64,000 nucleotides of DNA from Campylobacter corcagiensis (GCF_013201645.1 NZ_CP053842.1:558001-622000), one strand, 5' to 3'; positions 48,360-58,363 are shown, counted from the stretch's first letter. The notes: a model not told the origin generated them from the sequence alone. Numbers and translations are program-made.

Positions 48360-48369
48360 AGGAGATTTA

Positions 48370-50376
48370 ATGAACATTATATATTCAGATGCACTAATTA
48401 TTGGTGGTGGTTTAGCTGGGCTTAGATCAGCTGTTGCAACTGCCGAAAAAGGTAATAAAACCATAGTTTTAAGCATGTGTCCAGTAAGAAGGTCTCACTC
48501 AGCTGCTGCTCAAGGTGGTATGCAAGCAAGTTTAGGTAATTCTAAAATGAGCGAAGGTGATAATGAAGATGTTCACTTTGCAGATACTGTAAAGGGAAGT
48601 GACTGGGGCTGTGATCAAGAAGTTGCTAGAATGTTTTGTCAAACAGCACCAAAAGCGATTCGTGAGTTAGCAAGTTGGGGTGTTCCTTGGACTAGAATTA
48701 CAAAAGGTGATAGAAGTGCTATTATAAATGCACAAAAAACCACCATAACAGAAAGCGAAGAGGTTCACGGACTTATCCACTCAAGAGACTTTGGTGGTAC
48801 TAAAAAATGGCGAACTTGCTATACAGCTGATGCTACAGGGCATACTATGCTTTTTGGTGTGGCAAACAGATGTGCACAGCTTGGTGTTGATATTAGAGAT
48901 AGAAAAGAAGCAATTGCTTTAATTCATAAAGATGGCAGATGTTATGGTGCTATAGTTAGAGACCTGATTACAGGTGAACTTGATGCTTTTGTGGCAAGGG
49001 CTACAATGATAGCAACTGGTGGGTATGGAAGAATCTATAAGCATACTACAAATGCTGTGATCTGCGAAGGTATTGGGGCTGCGATTGCACTTGAAACAGG
49101 TGTTGCACAGCTTGGAAATATGGAAGCAGTTCAGTTTCACCCAACTCCAATTGTTCCTAGTGGTATACTTCTAACTGAAGGTTGTAGGGGTGATGGTGGA
49201 ATTTTAAGAGATGTGGATGGACATCGCTTTATGCCTGATTATGAACCTGAGAAAAAAGAGCTTGCAAGTAGAGACGTTGTTTCAAGAAGAATAATGGAGC
49301 ACATTAGAAAGGGAAAAGGTGTAAAAAGCCCATATGGTGAGCATGTTTGGCTTGATATTTCTATATTAGGTCGTGAACATATAGAGAAAAATTTAAGAGA
49401 TGTCCAAGAAATTTGTCAGATATTTAATGGTATAGATCCAGCCGATACAGAACTTGATGAAAACGGTATAGGTAAGGGTTGGGCACCAATTCTTCCAATG
49501 CAGCACTACTCAATGGGTGGAATCAAAACAAAACCAACTGGCGAGAGTCCTACTCTAAAGGGTCTATTTAGTTCAGGCGAAGCAGCTTGTTGGGATATGC
49601 ATGGCTTTAATAGACTTGGTGGAAACTCAGTTGCAGAAACTGTTGTAGCTGGTATGATAGTGGGCGATTATATGGCGGATTTCTGCCTTGAAAATGAGAT
49701 CGATATAGATACAAAATTTATTCAAAGTTTTGTTGATAAAGAAAATGACTATATAACCAAGCTTATAAATTCAGATGGTAAATATAATATCTTTGAGATT
49801 AAAAATAAAATGAAGGATATTATGTGGGAACATGTTGCGATATTTAGAACAGGCGAAGGGCTAGAAAAAGCTGTAAAAGAGCTAGAAGAGCTTTATAAGG
49901 AGTCTTTAAATATCAAAATTTCAAACAAGGAAAGATTTGGTAATCCAGAGCTTGAAGAGGCTTATCGTGTACCAAAAATGCTAAAACTTGCACTTTGTGT
50001 AGCAAAAGGTGCCCTTGATAGAACAGAGAGTAGAGGAGCTCATTACAGAGAGGATTATCCAAAAAGAGATGATGCAAACTGGTTAAAAAGAACTCTAGCT
50101 AGTTGGAAAGATGGTGATACTATGCCAACGCTAACTTATGAGCCACTTGATATTATGAAAATGGAGATGCCACCAGCGTTTAGAGGATATGGAGCAAAGG
50201 GGAATATTATAGAACATGCTGATAGTGCGAAACGCCAAAAAGAAGTTGATGAGACAAAAGAGCGTTTGAAGGCTGAAGGTAAAGGCAGATATGAGATTCA
50301 AGATGCGTTGATGCATTATGAACTTCAACCAAAATTTAAAGCACCAAACCAAAGAGTAGGAGTTGGAAATGAGTAG
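48370..50376 (+). CDS. frdA: Fumarate reductase flavoprotein subunit
   Basis: 668 residues. FAD loop [12 protein letters not shown], covalent-FAD His in [13 protein letters not shown], and active-site blocks including [18 protein letters not shown]. Its stop overlaps frdB by eight bases. Anaerobic fumarate respiration. Confidence 0.98.
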   Translation: MNIIYSDALIIGGGLAGLRSAVATAEKGNKTIVLSMCPVRRSHSAAAQGGMQASLGNSKMSEGDNEDVHFADTVKGSDWGCDQEVARMFCQTAPKAIRELASWGVPWTRITKGDRSAIINAQKTTITESEEVHGLIHSRDFGGTKKWRTCYTADATGHTMLFGVANRCAQLGVDIRDRKEAIALIHKDGRCYGAIVRDLITGELDAFVARATMIATGGYGRIYKHTTNAVICEGIGAAIALETGVAQLGNMEAVQFHPTPIVPSGILLTEGCRGDGGILRDVDGHRFMPDYEPEKKELASRDVVSRRIMEHIRKGKGVKSPYGEHVWLDISILGREHIEKNLRDVQEICQIFNGIDPADTELDENGIGKGWAPILPMQHYSMGGIKTKPTGESPTLKGLFSSGEAACWDMHGFNRLGGNSVAETVVAGMIVGDYMADFCLENEIDIDTKFIQSFVDKENDYITKLINSDGKYNIFEIKNKMKDIMWEHVAIFRTGEGLEKAVKELEELYKESLNIKISNKERFGNPELEEAYRVPKMLKLALCVAKGALDRTESRGAHYREDYPKRDDANWLKRTLASWKDGDTMPTLTYEPLDIMKMEMPPAFRGYGAKGNIIEHADSAKRQKEVDETKERLKAEGKGRYEIQDALMHYELQPKFKAPNQRVGVGNE

Positions 50377-51088
50377 AAAAATAACAATAAAAGCGTTTAA
50401 ATATAATCCGCTAAGTAAAATTTCAAAGCCACATTTTAACACTTATGAGCTAGAAGAGACTTCTGGTATGACTTTGTTTGTGGCATTAAATCAAATCAGG
50501 GAAAATTTTGACCCTGATTTGAGTTTTGATTTTGTGTGTAGAGCGGGAATTTGTGGAAGTTGTGCTATGTTAGTAAATGGTAAACCTCAGCTTGCTTGTA
50601 GAACTCTTACTAAAGATTACGAAGATGGCGTTATAGAGCTAATGCCACTTCCTGTTTTTAAGCTTATAAAGGATCTAAGTGTAAATACGGGCGAGTGGAT
50701 GGCAGCTATGAATAGTAGAGTTGAGAGCTGGATACACACTACAAAAGTTACCGATATATCAAAGCAAGAAGAAAAGGTTGATCCTGAACTTGCTCAAAAA
50801 ACATTTGAACTTGATAGATGTATAGAGTGTGGTATCTGCGTTGCAGCATGTGGAACGGCTATTATGAGAAATGATTTTATAGGTGCTGTTGGACTAAATA
50901 GAATAGCAAGATTTAGGGTGGATCCACTTGATGAAAGAACTGATGAGGACTTTTATGAGTTAGTAGGTGATGATAGTGGTATTTTTGGTTGTATGAGTCT
51001 TCTTGGATGTGAAGATCAATGTCCTAAACATCTACCACTTCAAAACCAAATAGCGTTTATAAGACGCAAAATGGCAAGTGTAAAATAA
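50369..51088 (+). CDS. frdB: Fumarate reductase iron-sulfur subunit
   Basis: 239 residues. [2Fe-2S] [11 protein letters not shown], [4Fe-4S] [11 protein letters not shown] and a third Cys set near [14 protein letters not shown]. The start is ATG 50369, with GGAG ten bases upstream. Passes electrons from FrdC to FrdA. Confidence 0.97.
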   Translation: MSRKITIKAFKYNPLSKISKPHFNTYELEETSGMTLFVALNQIRENFDPDLSFDFVCRAGICGSCAMLVNGKPQLACRTLTKDYEDGVIELMPLPVFKLIKDLSVNTGEWMAAMNSRVESWIHTTKVTDISKQEEKVDPELAQKTFELDRCIECGICVAACGTAIMRNDFIGAVGLNRIARFRVDPLDERTDEDFYELVGDDSGIFGCMSLLGCEDQCPKHLPLQNQIAFIRRKMASVK

Positions 51089-51255
51089 GCCAAATTTAGC
51101 GGGCTTCCCCGCTAAATTTTTACTTTTGTATTGCAATATAAAAGTAAATTTAAAGTTTAAATGATAATCTAGCTTTTAAAAATCAAAATTTTCTTTTTGA
51201 GTAACTAGAAGTCATAAAAAATTTTATAGCTTTTAAGTCATCTTGATTGCAATTA

Positions 51256-52353
51256 TTATTTAATATCAGCCTCTGTATCATCAAGTATTATATCTTTATT
51301 TTTACGCTCTAAAAGATCATCTTTTTCTATTATTCTGTAAGCATTTAGGCAAGCAACAAATAGCGTAACTATTGCTGGACCTAGTATCAAGCCCCAAAAG
51401 CCAAAGGTAGAAAGTCCTGCCATCATTGCAAAAAATATAAGAAGTTCATTTATATTTGCAGGGTGTTTAACAAGCTTTGAATTTATAAATTTAATTATAA
51501 ATGGTTTTACAAAGTTATCAGCTACAGTTGAAATCATCACAACAGAGTAAATAAAAATAAAAATTCCAGCAAATTTATTACCCATTGCAAATTCATAAAT
51601 AGCTATTGGCATATAAACAAGTGTCCCGCCAACAATTGGTATCATCGAAGCAAAAGCATAAACTATACCAAATAGTAAACCATCGTAGCCAAAAAAAGCT
51701 ATCATTATACCAAATAAAAGTCCTTGAAGTACTGAAGTTGCGATAGTTGAGTAAAGCACAACTGCCATTGTATTACTTACTTCGCCTGAAATTTTATCTA
51801 TATACTCAGTTTCAACTGGAGTTGTCTCTTTTATAAAGGTAATTAGCGACCTGCCATAGATATTTGCAAAGAAGTAAAAAACAATTATTAAAACCAGCTC
51901 TATCATAAAATTTGCACTTGATTTGCCGATGTTTGATAGATAAGTAGCCCCTTCTTTGAAGATTGGAGTTAAGTTAATAGAAGAGATAAAATCCTTAATC
52001 CTAGACTCCCAAGATGAAAAAGCTCCAGGCAAAGATATGTCAAAATTTCTAACATATTCAACAACTTTACCGATATAAGCAGTATCGAAATTTGCACCAT
52101 ATATAACTAGTTTTGTTGCAGCGTATAAAAATGGTGCTAAAAATAGTATTATTAAAGCTACTGTTGTAAGAGTTGCTGAAAGGATATTTTTATTTCCAGT
52201 TAGTTCTCTAAAGGTGTGATTAAGGCTTGAAGTTGATACTGCAAGTAAAATTCCAACACTCATTGGTATCCAAAATGGGGTAAATAGATAAATAACTGCA
52301 CAAAAAACTAAAAGTATAAAGCCAATAAAAAAGTATTTACTAGTTTTTTTCAT
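51256..52353 (-). CDS. AI-2E family transporter (PerM/TqsA type)
   Basis: 365 residues, start at MKKTSKYFF with AAAGGA upstream; a longer frame is inside ruvB. About eight membrane segments; [11 protein letters not shown] and the [12 protein letters not shown] block are family marks. Substrate unclear; not proof of autoinducer transport. Confidence 0.88.
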   Translation of the reverse strand: MKKTSKYFFIGFILLVFCAVIYLFTPFWIPMSVGILLAVSTSSLNHTFRELTGNKNILSATLTTVALIILFLAPFLYAATKLVIYGANFDTAYIGKVVEYVRNFDISLPGAFSSWESRIKDFISSINLTPIFKEGATYLSNIGKSSANFMIELVLIIVFYFFANIYGRSLITFIKETTPVETEYIDKISGEVSNTMAVVLYSTIATSVLQGLLFGIMIAFFGYDGLLFGIVYAFASMIPIVGGTLVYMPIAIYEFAMGNKFAGIFIFIYSVVMISTVADNFVKPFIIKFINSKLVKHPANINELLIFFAMMAGLSTFGFWGLILGPAIVTLFVACLNAYRIIEKDDLLERKNKDIILDDTEADIK

Positions 52354-53353
52354 CGAATAGTCCTTTTTGAAATGGAATTTTAAGAGCTTCGTGAGCTTTA
52401 TAGCTAGCAATCCTTCCTTTTGAAGTTCGTTCTATATAGCCATTTGCTAGTAGATATGGCTCGATAACATCTTCTATAGTTCCTTCATCTTCACTTAAAG
52501 CTGCTGCTATTGTAGAAAGCCCTAATGGGCGACCTTTTGCGTCAAATAAGATATCAAGATAACCAATATCCATCTCATCAAAACCAAGTTCATTTACACC
52601 TAGCTCATTTAGTGATGATTTGGCACGATTTTGACTTATTTCAGACTCATTATATACATCTGCAAAGTCGCGAATTCTCTTTAATAATCTAAGTGCTATC
52701 CTAGGAGTTCCACGACTTCTTTTTGCTATTTCTAAACTAGCGTTTTTTTGGATAGTTTTTTCTAGTTTTACACTGGCTTTTTGGATGATTTGAGAAAGCT
52801 CTTCATCTGAATAAAACTGAAGCCTAAATGATATACCAAAGCGATCTCTTAAAGGAGCTGATATCATACCAGCTCTTGTTGTAGCACCTATTAAAGTAAA
52901 TTTTGGAATATCTATTTTTATAGTTTGTGCAGCAGGACCAGAGCCAATGATAATATCAAGTCTAAAATCCTCCATCGCAGGATATAAAATCTCCTCTATC
53001 GCAGAGCTAAGACGGTGAATTTCATCTATAAATAAAACATCGCCTTCATCTAAATTTGTTAAAATAGCTGCTAAATCCCCAGCTTTTTCTATCATCGGAG
53101 CAGCAGTTATTTTAATGTTTGTGTTCATTTCATTTGCAATAATGTGAGCAAGAGTAGTTTTTCCAAGACCTGGAGGACCATAAAAAAGAGTATGATCTAA
53201 GCACTCGCCCCTTTTTTTGGCAGCTTTGATAAAAATTTTAAGATTTTGCTTAGTTTTACTTTGCCCTACATAGTCTTCAAAACTTGTAGGTCTAAGATTT
53301 ATCTCATACTCATTTTCAAAGTTAACACTTTGTATCTCTACTACTCTATCCAT
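52340..53353 (-). CDS. ruvB: Holliday-junction branch migration ATPase RuvB
   Basis: 337 residues from MDRVVEI, which fits related proteins; a start seven codons earlier lies inside the previous gene. Walker [12 protein letters not shown], Walker [10 protein letters not shown], arginine-finger region [18 protein letters not shown] and a winged-helix end. Confidence 0.97.
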   Translation of the reverse strand: MDRVVEIQSVNFENEYEINLRPTSFEDYVGQSKTKQNLKIFIKAAKKRGECLDHTLFYGPPGLGKTTLAHIIANEMNTNIKITAAPMIEKAGDLAAILTNLDEGDVLFIDEIHRLSSAIEEILYPAMEDFRLDIIIGSGPAAQTIKIDIPKFTLIGATTRAGMISAPLRDRFGISFRLQFYSDEELSQIIQKASVKLEKTIQKNASLEIAKRSRGTPRIALRLLKRIRDFADVYNESEISQNRAKSSLNELGVNELGFDEMDIGYLDILFDAKGRPLGLSTIAAALSEDEGTIEDVIEPYLLANGYIERTSKGRIASYKAHEALKIPFQKGLFDEKN

Positions 53354-53357
53354 TTTA

Positions 53358-54146
53358 TTATTGAATTTCTCCATCTAATCTTGCTTCTCTAAGTCTTGTA
53401 TCAAACTCGCAACCTTCCTTGTATCCAAATTCACACGCCTTAATAAAAAGTTCAGCTGCTTTGTCAAAATCAGGAAGGATATTTGTACCATTTACATAAA
53501 AAGTACCTAAATTTGAACACCCCATACCATCTTCAAGTTCGCATGCTTTTTCGTAGAATTTCATCGACTCTTCGATATTTTTTTGTACCCCATCGCCATA
53601 CTCATACATATAGCCTAAATTTGTGCAAGAAAAGCCATGGTCAAGCTCACATCCTTTTGTAAACCACTCAAAAGATTTAGTCATATTAACCTCTACACCG
53701 TCCCCTCTATAGTATGAAATTCCTAAATTTGAACATCCTTGAGGATCTTTTAGTTCACACCCTTTTGTATATAGTTCTACAGCTTTTGATTTATTTTGGG
53801 CTATTCCTAAGCCATTATCATATACAAAACCTAAGTATGAGCAGCTCTTAGCATCTTTTAGTTCGCATGCTTTTTCATATAGTTTTATAGAATTTTCCTT
53901 GTTTGCTTTGGTGCCAAGACCATTATCGTAAAGATAAGCTAAGCTTGCACAGCTTTTAGCATCATTGTCATTGCATTTTTGAGTGTATGTATCTAATGCT
54001 TTTTTGTAGTCCTCTTCTGACATTTGCATATCTTTTTTCTCATCATTATTTCCAAAGTAGTTTCTTTCAGAAGATGATGTTAAATCATCTGTGTTTGCAT
54101 ATAGATTGTAAGCCAAAAATAGTGACAAAATAAGAGTTTTTTTCAT
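53358..54146 (-). CDS. Periplasmic Sel1-repeat, cysteine-rich protein (Hcp-like)
   Basis: 262 residues from ATG 54146 behind AAAGGAAAAG. Signal peptide [17 protein letters not shown]. Then about five to six 36-residue Sel1 repeats, each with two Cys ([14 protein letters not shown] and so on), the disulfide-stapled pattern of Helicobacter Hcp proteins. Role unclear. Confidence 0.88.
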   Translation of the reverse strand: MKKTLILSLFLAYNLYANTDDLTSSSERNYFGNNDEKKDMQMSEEDYKKALDTYTQKCNDNDAKSCASLAYLYDNGLGTKANKENSIKLYEKACELKDAKSCSYLGFVYDNGLGIAQNKSKAVELYTKGCELKDPQGCSNLGISYYRGDGVEVNMTKSFEWFTKGCELDHGFSCTNLGYMYEYGDGVQKNIEESMKFYEKACELEDGMGCSNLGTFYVNGTNILPDFDKAAELFIKACEFGYKEGCEFDTRLREARLDGEIQ

Positions 54147-54245
54147 GCTTTTCCTTTGTTTATATAAATAGGATGGTATTTTACCATAAGAATCTAAAAT
54201 TTGACAAAAATTGCTAAATTTAGTATAATTCGCCACTTTTATCAT

Positions 54246-54606
54246 GGGGGTGACTTGGCTTCGACAGGAGTAGAGTGGTCACGGTGGCATGTCGCTTTGA
54301 GCAAAGCGTTAAAAGCTCAAATTAAAATTAAACGCAAATAACGTTAAATTCGCTCCTGCTTACGCAAAAGTAGCGTAAGTTCAGTTGAGCCCACTAACTT
54401 TTGATACTATCTAGAAAGTTTTAGTGGTCATTTTGATAGTGTAGTTTAGATGTTTGACGAACATTTAAGTGAAATTTTAGTCTTAGTCTAAGATTTTGGT
54501 TTTTGAAAAGTGAGCCTTTTTAGATGAAATTTTCACTTTTGCTAAGCATGTAGAGGCTTTGGTCTTTTGCTTTTGGACTGCGGTTCGACCCCGCACACCT
54601 CCACCA
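54246..54606 (+). ncRNA. ssrA: Transfer-messenger RNA
   Basis: Starts GGGGGTGACTTGGCTTCGAC and ends with GACCCCGCACACCTCCACCA; the ends pair as an alanine-like acceptor arm. The tag reading frame at about 54334-54378 reads ANNVKFAPAYAKVA then TAA, differing from the C. jejuni tag I recall at the penultimate residue. It rescues stalled ribosomes. An integrase lies next to its 3' end, the usual island target. Confidence 0.97.
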
Positions 54607-54741
54607 ATTTTATATAACTTAAATATCCATAAACATATTTTAACTAACTTAAACACTCATATTTTAGGCAATTTCAAGCTATTTTTAGCCAACTTAAGTT
54701 ATCATTGTAAAACTTTAAAAATATTAAGTAGTTAATATTTT

Positions 54742-54792
54742 TTTGGTGCAAGATTTGGTACAAGGCTAAATTTATATATTTTTTGTACCAAA
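54742..54792. repeat. Repeated TTTGGTRCAA motifs before the integrase
   Basis: TTTGGTGCAAG (54742) and TTTGGTACAAG (54754) are direct repeats; TTGTACCAAA (54783-54792) is the inverted copy of the second. They lie between the tmRNA end and the integrase start, where arm-type binding sites or an integrase operator would be expected. Confidence 0.55.
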
Positions 54793-54815
54793 ATTTAACT
54801 CTAAAAGGCTAAATA

Positions 54816-56000
54816 ATGGCATTAACTGATACAAAGATAAAAGGCTTAAAGCCAAAGGAAAAAAGACAGCGTTACACAGATGCTAATAACCTAGCTCTTA
54901 TGGTAGAACCACATGGGCGTAAGTATTTTATAGTTCGCTTTAAAAGCCCTATCACACATAAATACCGCACCTTTAATATCGGAAATTACCCAAACATAAG
55001 CTTATTAGAAGCTAGAAAAAAAGCCTTAGATATAAAACAAGCAGTAGAAAAAGGCATAGATCCAATGGAAAAGCCAAAAATAGTGACATTAAAAGAGATA
55101 GCCACAGAGTGTCTTAATCTAAAAGAGGGTAGGGTTACTCAAAAGCACTTCAAGCGTTGCCACTCTCATATGGAGCTTTATGTTTACAAGGAACTAGGAG
55201 ACAAAGATATAAAAAGCATAACGGCTGATGAGGTTATCAAAACACTTAAGCCGCTTGAAATAAATGCTAAATTTGATACCCTGCAAAGAACACTCACCAT
55301 TTTAAAAGAGGTCTTTAGATACGCTCATATGAGAGGTCTTATCATAACAAATCAGATACAAAGTATCAAAAGTGATATGGTTTTTAAAACTCACAAAACA
55401 AAAAACTATCCAGCCCTTACAAGCATAGATGAAGTTAGGGACTTAGTAGAAGCTATCAAAGCATATAAAGGCGATATCCGCACAAAAATAGCCCTAAAGC
55501 TTAGCTTACTAACAGCAAATCGTCCATTTAATATAAGAACAGCTAAATGGAGTGAGATAGACCTAGAAGCTAAAATTTGGACTATACCAGCTGATAAAAT
55601 GAAAGCTAGAAGTGAACATATAATCCCACTTGCTAACCAAACAGTAGAGATTTTAAAAGAGTTTAAAAAGATAGATTTTAAAAGCCAGTATCTTTTTCCT
55701 AGCCAACTCTCAAAAACTCGCCCAATGAGTGATGGCACAGTAAATACAGCACTTCGCCGTATGGGATACTCAAAAGATGAGATGGTAGCTCATGGTTTTA
55801 GATCTATATTTTCTACACTTTGCTATGAGTATCAGCACAAGCACAAAGCCACAAGCGAAGTTATAGAACAATGCCTAGCTCATAAAACAGCAAATGAAGT
55901 AAAATCAGCTTATGATAGAAGCTTAAGACTAGAACAAAAGCGAAATTTGATGCAGTGGTGGGCGGATTTTTTAGTAAATTATAATAATTGTAAGATATAA
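54816..56000 (+). CDS. int: P4-type tyrosine integrase
   Basis: 394 residues. N-terminal DUF4102 arm-binding start MALTDTKIKGLKP, then a core-binding and catalytic domain with Arg236, His326-xx-Arg329 (MVAHGFRS), His356 and Tyr366. It catalyses integration at a tRNA or tmRNA gene. Adjacent ssrA is the likely site. No matching attR is visible in this window. Confidence 0.95.
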   Translation: MALTDTKIKGLKPKEKRQRYTDANNLALMVEPHGRKYFIVRFKSPITHKYRTFNIGNYPNISLLEARKKALDIKQAVEKGIDPMEKPKIVTLKEIATECLNLKEGRVTQKHFKRCHSHMELYVYKELGDKDIKSITADEVIKTLKPLEINAKFDTLQRTLTILKEVFRYAHMRGLIITNQIQSIKSDMVFKTHKTKNYPALTSIDEVRDLVEAIKAYKGDIRTKIALKLSLLTANRPFNIRTAKWSEIDLEAKIWTIPADKMKARSEHIIPLANQTVEILKEFKKIDFKSQYLFPSQLSKTRPMSDGTVNTALRRMGYSKDEMVAHGFRSIFSTLCYEYQHKHKATSEVIEQCLAHKTANEVKSAYDRSLRLEQKRNLMQWWADFLVNYNNCKI

Positions 56001-56021
56001 TTATCCAAAAAAAGAGGTAAA

Positions 56022-56726
56022 ATGGCAGTAAATAATAAGCCAAAACTTAGCATCCAAAGGCAGATAAATAAACTTAAGACTAAGGGTATAAAATTTGTTA
56101 TATTTTCACAGAGTGAAGCTTATAAATTTTTGCAAAATCATAGTTATTTGTTTAAAGTTAAGGCATACTGCAATACATTTAAAGAAAAAGACACCAATAA
56201 CAAGACTTTACCATACTGTAATCTAGATTTTGCTCATTTGGTTGATTTGTCTACAATAGATATGCATTTTAGAAGATTCGTAATAAGGCTAACTCTTGAT
56301 ATAGAGCATGCATTAAAGACAAAATTAATGAGAGACTTTAATTTAAGTAATAATGATGGATATGATATTGTATCTAATTTTCTAACATCAAATAGCTATA
56401 CTTACAACTTTATATGTAGAGAAATAAACAAAACAAATAACAATATTAATAGTGGTAGAGACTTAATATCTACAAATCAATTTATTTTAAGTAAATATGG
56501 TATGGATTTGGCAATATGGAATTTTATAGAAGTTATTCAATTTGGTCACTTAATAGAATTTATGAAGTTTTTTTATAGTAGATATCCCAATAGAAATTTT
56601 AGAAAAATTGAAAATAGCTTATTTAATGTCAGATGTTTAAGAAATGGGTCTGCACATAATAACTCTTTACTATCCAATTTAAAGGATAATATACAAAATC
56701 CACAAAATGAAAAATATAACAATTAA
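56022..56726 (+). CDS. Abi_2/HEPN abortive-infection protein, N-terminal part
   Basis: 234 residues. N-terminal Abi_2 pattern (INKLKTKGIKF, YSYLFKVKAY-like, DIEHALKTKLM) and the HEPN RNase-type motif R207-x4-H212 in LRNGSAHNN. Complete AbiD/AbiF-type proteins are about 300 residues, so this lacks its C-terminal part, which is read in the next overlapping frame. It sits one gene after the integrase, a typical cargo position. Confidence 0.8.
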   Translation: MAVNNKPKLSIQRQINKLKTKGIKFVIFSQSEAYKFLQNHSYLFKVKAYCNTFKEKDTNNKTLPYCNLDFAHLVDLSTIDMHFRRFVIRLTLDIEHALKTKLMRDFNLSNNDGYDIVSNFLTSNSYTYNFICREINKTNNNINSGRDLISTNQFILSKYGMDLAIWNFIEVIQFGHLIEFMKFFYSRYPNRNFRKIENSLFNVRCLRNGSAHNNSLLSNLKDNIQNPQNEKYNN

Positions 56727-56946
56727 TGACTTTATAGCTTCGCTTTTTGTATATAATAAAATTTGTGAGAGCCAAAAGATGAAATTTCATTGTTACAATG
56801 ATCTAAAGAGGCTTTTTGATGAAAGATTTGTCAAAAAATCAGAACTTTACAAAGATAAAATTATACTAATAAAAAGATATATGTTTTCTTATAGGATAAT
56901 AAATTATCTCTTAAAAAAGCAAAATTTAAGTAATGAAAATGTATAA
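56707..56946 (+). CDS. Abi_2 C-terminal part in a shifted frame, or small partner
   Basis: 79 residues, starting 20 bases before the stop of the previous gene in the next frame. Composition (KRLFDERF, IILIKRYMF) fits the missing C-terminal helices of the Abi_2 protein; joined they would make about 310 residues. No RBS is clear, so a frameshift is more likely than a separate gene. Confidence 0.5.
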   Translation: MKNITINDFIASLFVYNKICESQKMKFHCYNDLKRLFDERFVKKSELYKDKIILIKRYMFSYRIINYLLKKQNLSNENV

Positions 56947-56971
56947 TTCCAACATCGTTCCGAATGTAGAT

Positions 56972-56994
56972 AAGTAAGTAATTTTACTTACTTT
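56972..56994. terminator. AT-rich hairpin after the abi genes
   Basis: AGTAAGTAA-TT-TTACTTACT perfect stem followed by TTATTG. A GC-rich hairpin AGCAGGG-GTTT-CCCTGCT follows at 57011-57028 and ends in GGATTTTAT. Between them they may stop transcripts from both strands. Confidence 0.5.
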
Positions 56995-57061
56995 ATTGAA
57001 GTTCGCTAAGAGCAGGGGTTTCCCTGCTTGGATTTTATCTCAAGTTTTTATATAGCTCATT

Positions 57062-57142
57062 TTAGCCCCTTGTAACTTTTAAAGCGATATAAACTAATAA
57101 AACCACTTCTATAACTTCTAAAATTTCTAAAACTTCACTCAT
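57062..57142 (-). CDS. 26-residue hydrophobic peptide A2
   Basis: ATG behind AAAGGAGTT. The sequence begins MSEVLEILEVIEVVLLVYIA and ends LKVTRG: an acidic amphipathic start, one membrane-length helix and a basic end. Same length as peptide B2 at 59.06 kb in the same position relative to its locus. Too short for ordinary gene callers. Confidence 0.65.
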   Translation of the reverse strand: MSEVLEILEVIEVVLLVYIALKVTRG

Positions 57143-57155
57143 TTTAACTCCTTTA

Positions 57156-57164
57156 TGCTATAAT
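57156..57164 (+). promoter_or_regulatory. Antisense extended -10 promoter (locus A)
   Basis: TGCTATAAT on the plus strand, pointing against peptide A1. Start would fall near 57171, at the anti-RBS element. The antisense RNA would cover the A1 gene and could end at the T-run 57298-57305. Confidence 0.55.
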
Positions 57165-57186
57165 TTTACAAGGTCAAGACAAAACA

Positions 57187-57206
57187 CTAAGGGCTTTTGC
57201 CCCTAG
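57187..57206 (-). repeat. Internal hairpin of locus A
   Basis: CTAAGGGC-TTTT-GCCCCTAG, eight pairs with one G-U, just after the A1 stop and before the anti-RBS. Not followed by a U-run on the minus strand, so not a simple terminator. Confidence 0.6.
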
Positions 57207-57208
57207 CT

Positions 57209-57286
57209 CTAAATCCAAACTTTAAGGATTTTAGAGATTAGATAAACCAAAACTGCGATTTTGATTAAAATATCTAAAGTTTTCAT
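57209..57286 (-). CDS. 25-residue hydrophobic peptide A1, type I toxin-like
   Basis: ATG behind AAAGGGTCAAG, 26 codons with stop. It begins MKTLDILIKIAVLVYLISKI and ends LKVWI: one amphipathic, membrane-length helix with five charged residues, typical of type I toxins. Its RBS can be masked by downstream pairing and an antisense promoter lies opposite. Not seen by standard gene finding because of size. Confidence 0.68.
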   Translation of the reverse strand: MKTLDILIKIAVLVYLISKILKVWI

Positions 57287-57308
57287 CTTGACCCTTTCTT
57301 TTTTTATT

Positions 57309-57333
57309 TCAAAACGTATTATTTCCGTTTTGA
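57309..57333 (-). promoter_or_regulatory. 5' hairpin of locus A
   Basis: TCAAAACG-N9-CGTTTTGA, eight-base stem lying at the predicted start of the minus-strand RNA. The locus B copy has TCAAAAGT...ACTTTTGA: both sides of the stem changed together at two positions. Confidence 0.65.
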
Positions 57334-57340
57334 TAAGAGT

Positions 57341-57370
57341 ATTATACCAAAATTATACGATAAATGTCAA
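57341..57370 (-). promoter_or_regulatory. Consensus promoter of locus A
   Basis: TTGACA (57370-57365) and TATAAT (57346-57341), 18 bases apart, with TGG just before the -10 (TGGTATAAT). A near-perfect sigma70 promoter, rare for Campylobacter. Transcription would begin near 57334. Confidence 0.75.
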
Positions 57371-57424
57371 GTTATTTAAGTAAATTATTTGTTTTTTGTA
57401 TCAAAATAAGCGTAAAATATACGC

Positions 57425-58129
57425 CTATTTTGAAAGTTCTTTTATAATATCTGATAAAGTATCAAGTGTTTTTAATCTATCTTTTAATTTTAAATTTTCT
57501 AAATAAAGCTCTAAAGCCTTAGACATAGCCGTTGATATATTACCAGTTCTTGAAGCTTTACTAATTGCTTCATCGCCATACCCTATCATCTCGCCAAGTT
57601 GTTTATAAGTTAAATTTAGCTCTTTGCATACTTTTTTTATCAAATTCTCATCTTTTTCATAATTTGGATCAAAATGCCACTCTATGACATATAGGTCTTT
57701 TCCTATTTTGTCTTGAAACACTATATGACTACCCCCCTCATGATAAAATACATCATACCCCACTATGCCTTTAATAATTGAACTTATTTCTTTGATTAGT
57801 TCTTTTTCATTACCTCTTTTTATCTCTGTTTTTGGGTTTATCTTGTCTTTCAGTATCCCCGATACTAAGATTTTAAAGCCATCTATTGGGTCGTGACCTA
57901 TAAAATTTACTTTTGGGTTATTTGTAGTAATATCTTTGTCGTATTTATTACTTATAAGCCAGTCATAAACACTACTTTCATCATCTTCATTTCTTAACTC
58001 TTCTTGGCAAAATTTTTTAAATTTACTATAGAGTGGATATATAGCTTTTTTATTGTCTGAATGAAGTGTAATACTCTCATCTTTTGCATATTTTTCACAA
58101 AGCTTTATAAATCTATCATTTGTCATCAT
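57425..58129 (-). CDS. Island protein with C-terminal HTH module
   Basis: 234 residues (ATG at 58129 or, better spaced from AAAGGAG, 58126). Residues 1-160 are not recognised. The last 75 or so (ELNLTYKQLGEMIGYGDEAI then NISTAMSKALELYLENLKLK) align with the whole 77-residue HTH protein at 59.5 kb, so this is a fusion of an unknown domain with an XRE-like module. A micro-peptide locus follows 55 bases after its stop. Confidence 0.7.
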   Translation of the reverse strand: MMTNDRFIKLCEKYAKDESITLHSDNKKAIYPLYSKFKKFCQEELRNEDDESSVYDWLISNKYDKDITTNNPKVNFIGHDPIDGFKILVSGILKDKINPKTEIKRGNEKELIKEISSIIKGIVGYDVFYHEGGSHIVFQDKIGKDLYVIEWHFDPNYEKDENLIKKVCKELNLTYKQLGEMIGYGDEAISKASRTGNISTAMSKALELYLENLKLKDRLKTLDTLSDIIKELSK

Positions 58130-58133
58130 CTCT

Positions 58134-58163
58134 CCTTTAAAACACTGATTTTATCAAAATTTA
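58134..58163. repeat. 30-bp upstream repeat, copy 1
   Basis: Matches 60785-60814 at 29 of 30 positions. Each copy lies directly in front of an island gene (the HTH fusion here) and contains its RBS (AAAGG) and a probable -10 region, so the two genes probably share regulation. Confidence 0.75.
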
Positions 58164-58177
58164 CTAAATTTAATCTA

Positions 58178-58363
58178 CTAGCTTAAAAGCTCTTCATATT
58201 TTAAGACTTTGCTACTTTGTAGTTTGGACACTAAATCATAAAGGCGGTAGTAAATTCCTAGTAAAATTTGCTTTCGCTCACCTTTTGTATGCTTTGCTAC
58301 AAAATACAAAGTCTCTAGTTCTCTGCTGAGACGAACTAAATCTATAAGTTTAAGCTCTTTCAT
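58178..58363 (-). CDS. Small island protein, unknown
   Basis: 61 residues, helical and basic (LETLYFVAKHTKGERKQILL). It starts within the stop of the Rha gene (four-base overlap), so it is translated with it. No family recognised. Confidence 0.6.
   Translation of the reverse strand: MKELKLIDLVRLSRELETLYFVAKHTKGERKQILLGIYYRLYDLVSKLQSSKVLKYEELLS

Larger units (their letters stand above)
57170..57290 (-). promoter_or_regulatory. Long-range pairing that can hide the peptide A1 RBS
   Basis: AAGGTCAAGA on the plus strand at 57170-57179 matches, apart from one bulged base, AAGGGTCAAGA of the A1 RBS and the A of its ATG (complement of 57286-57296). In the minus-strand RNA the two segments are therefore complementary, 107 bases apart. 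The bulge falls in the RBS core. Confidence 0.6.

Noticed and set aside
57011-57028. GC hairpin as part of locus A
   Set aside because: It lies after peptide A2 and has no counterpart in locus B; it looks like an ordinary terminator.
57031-57053. A six-codon frame (MSYIKT) after peptide A2, similar in its start to rha
   Set aside because: Too short and without evidence of translation; the resemblance is limited to GGGnnTAAAATGAG.
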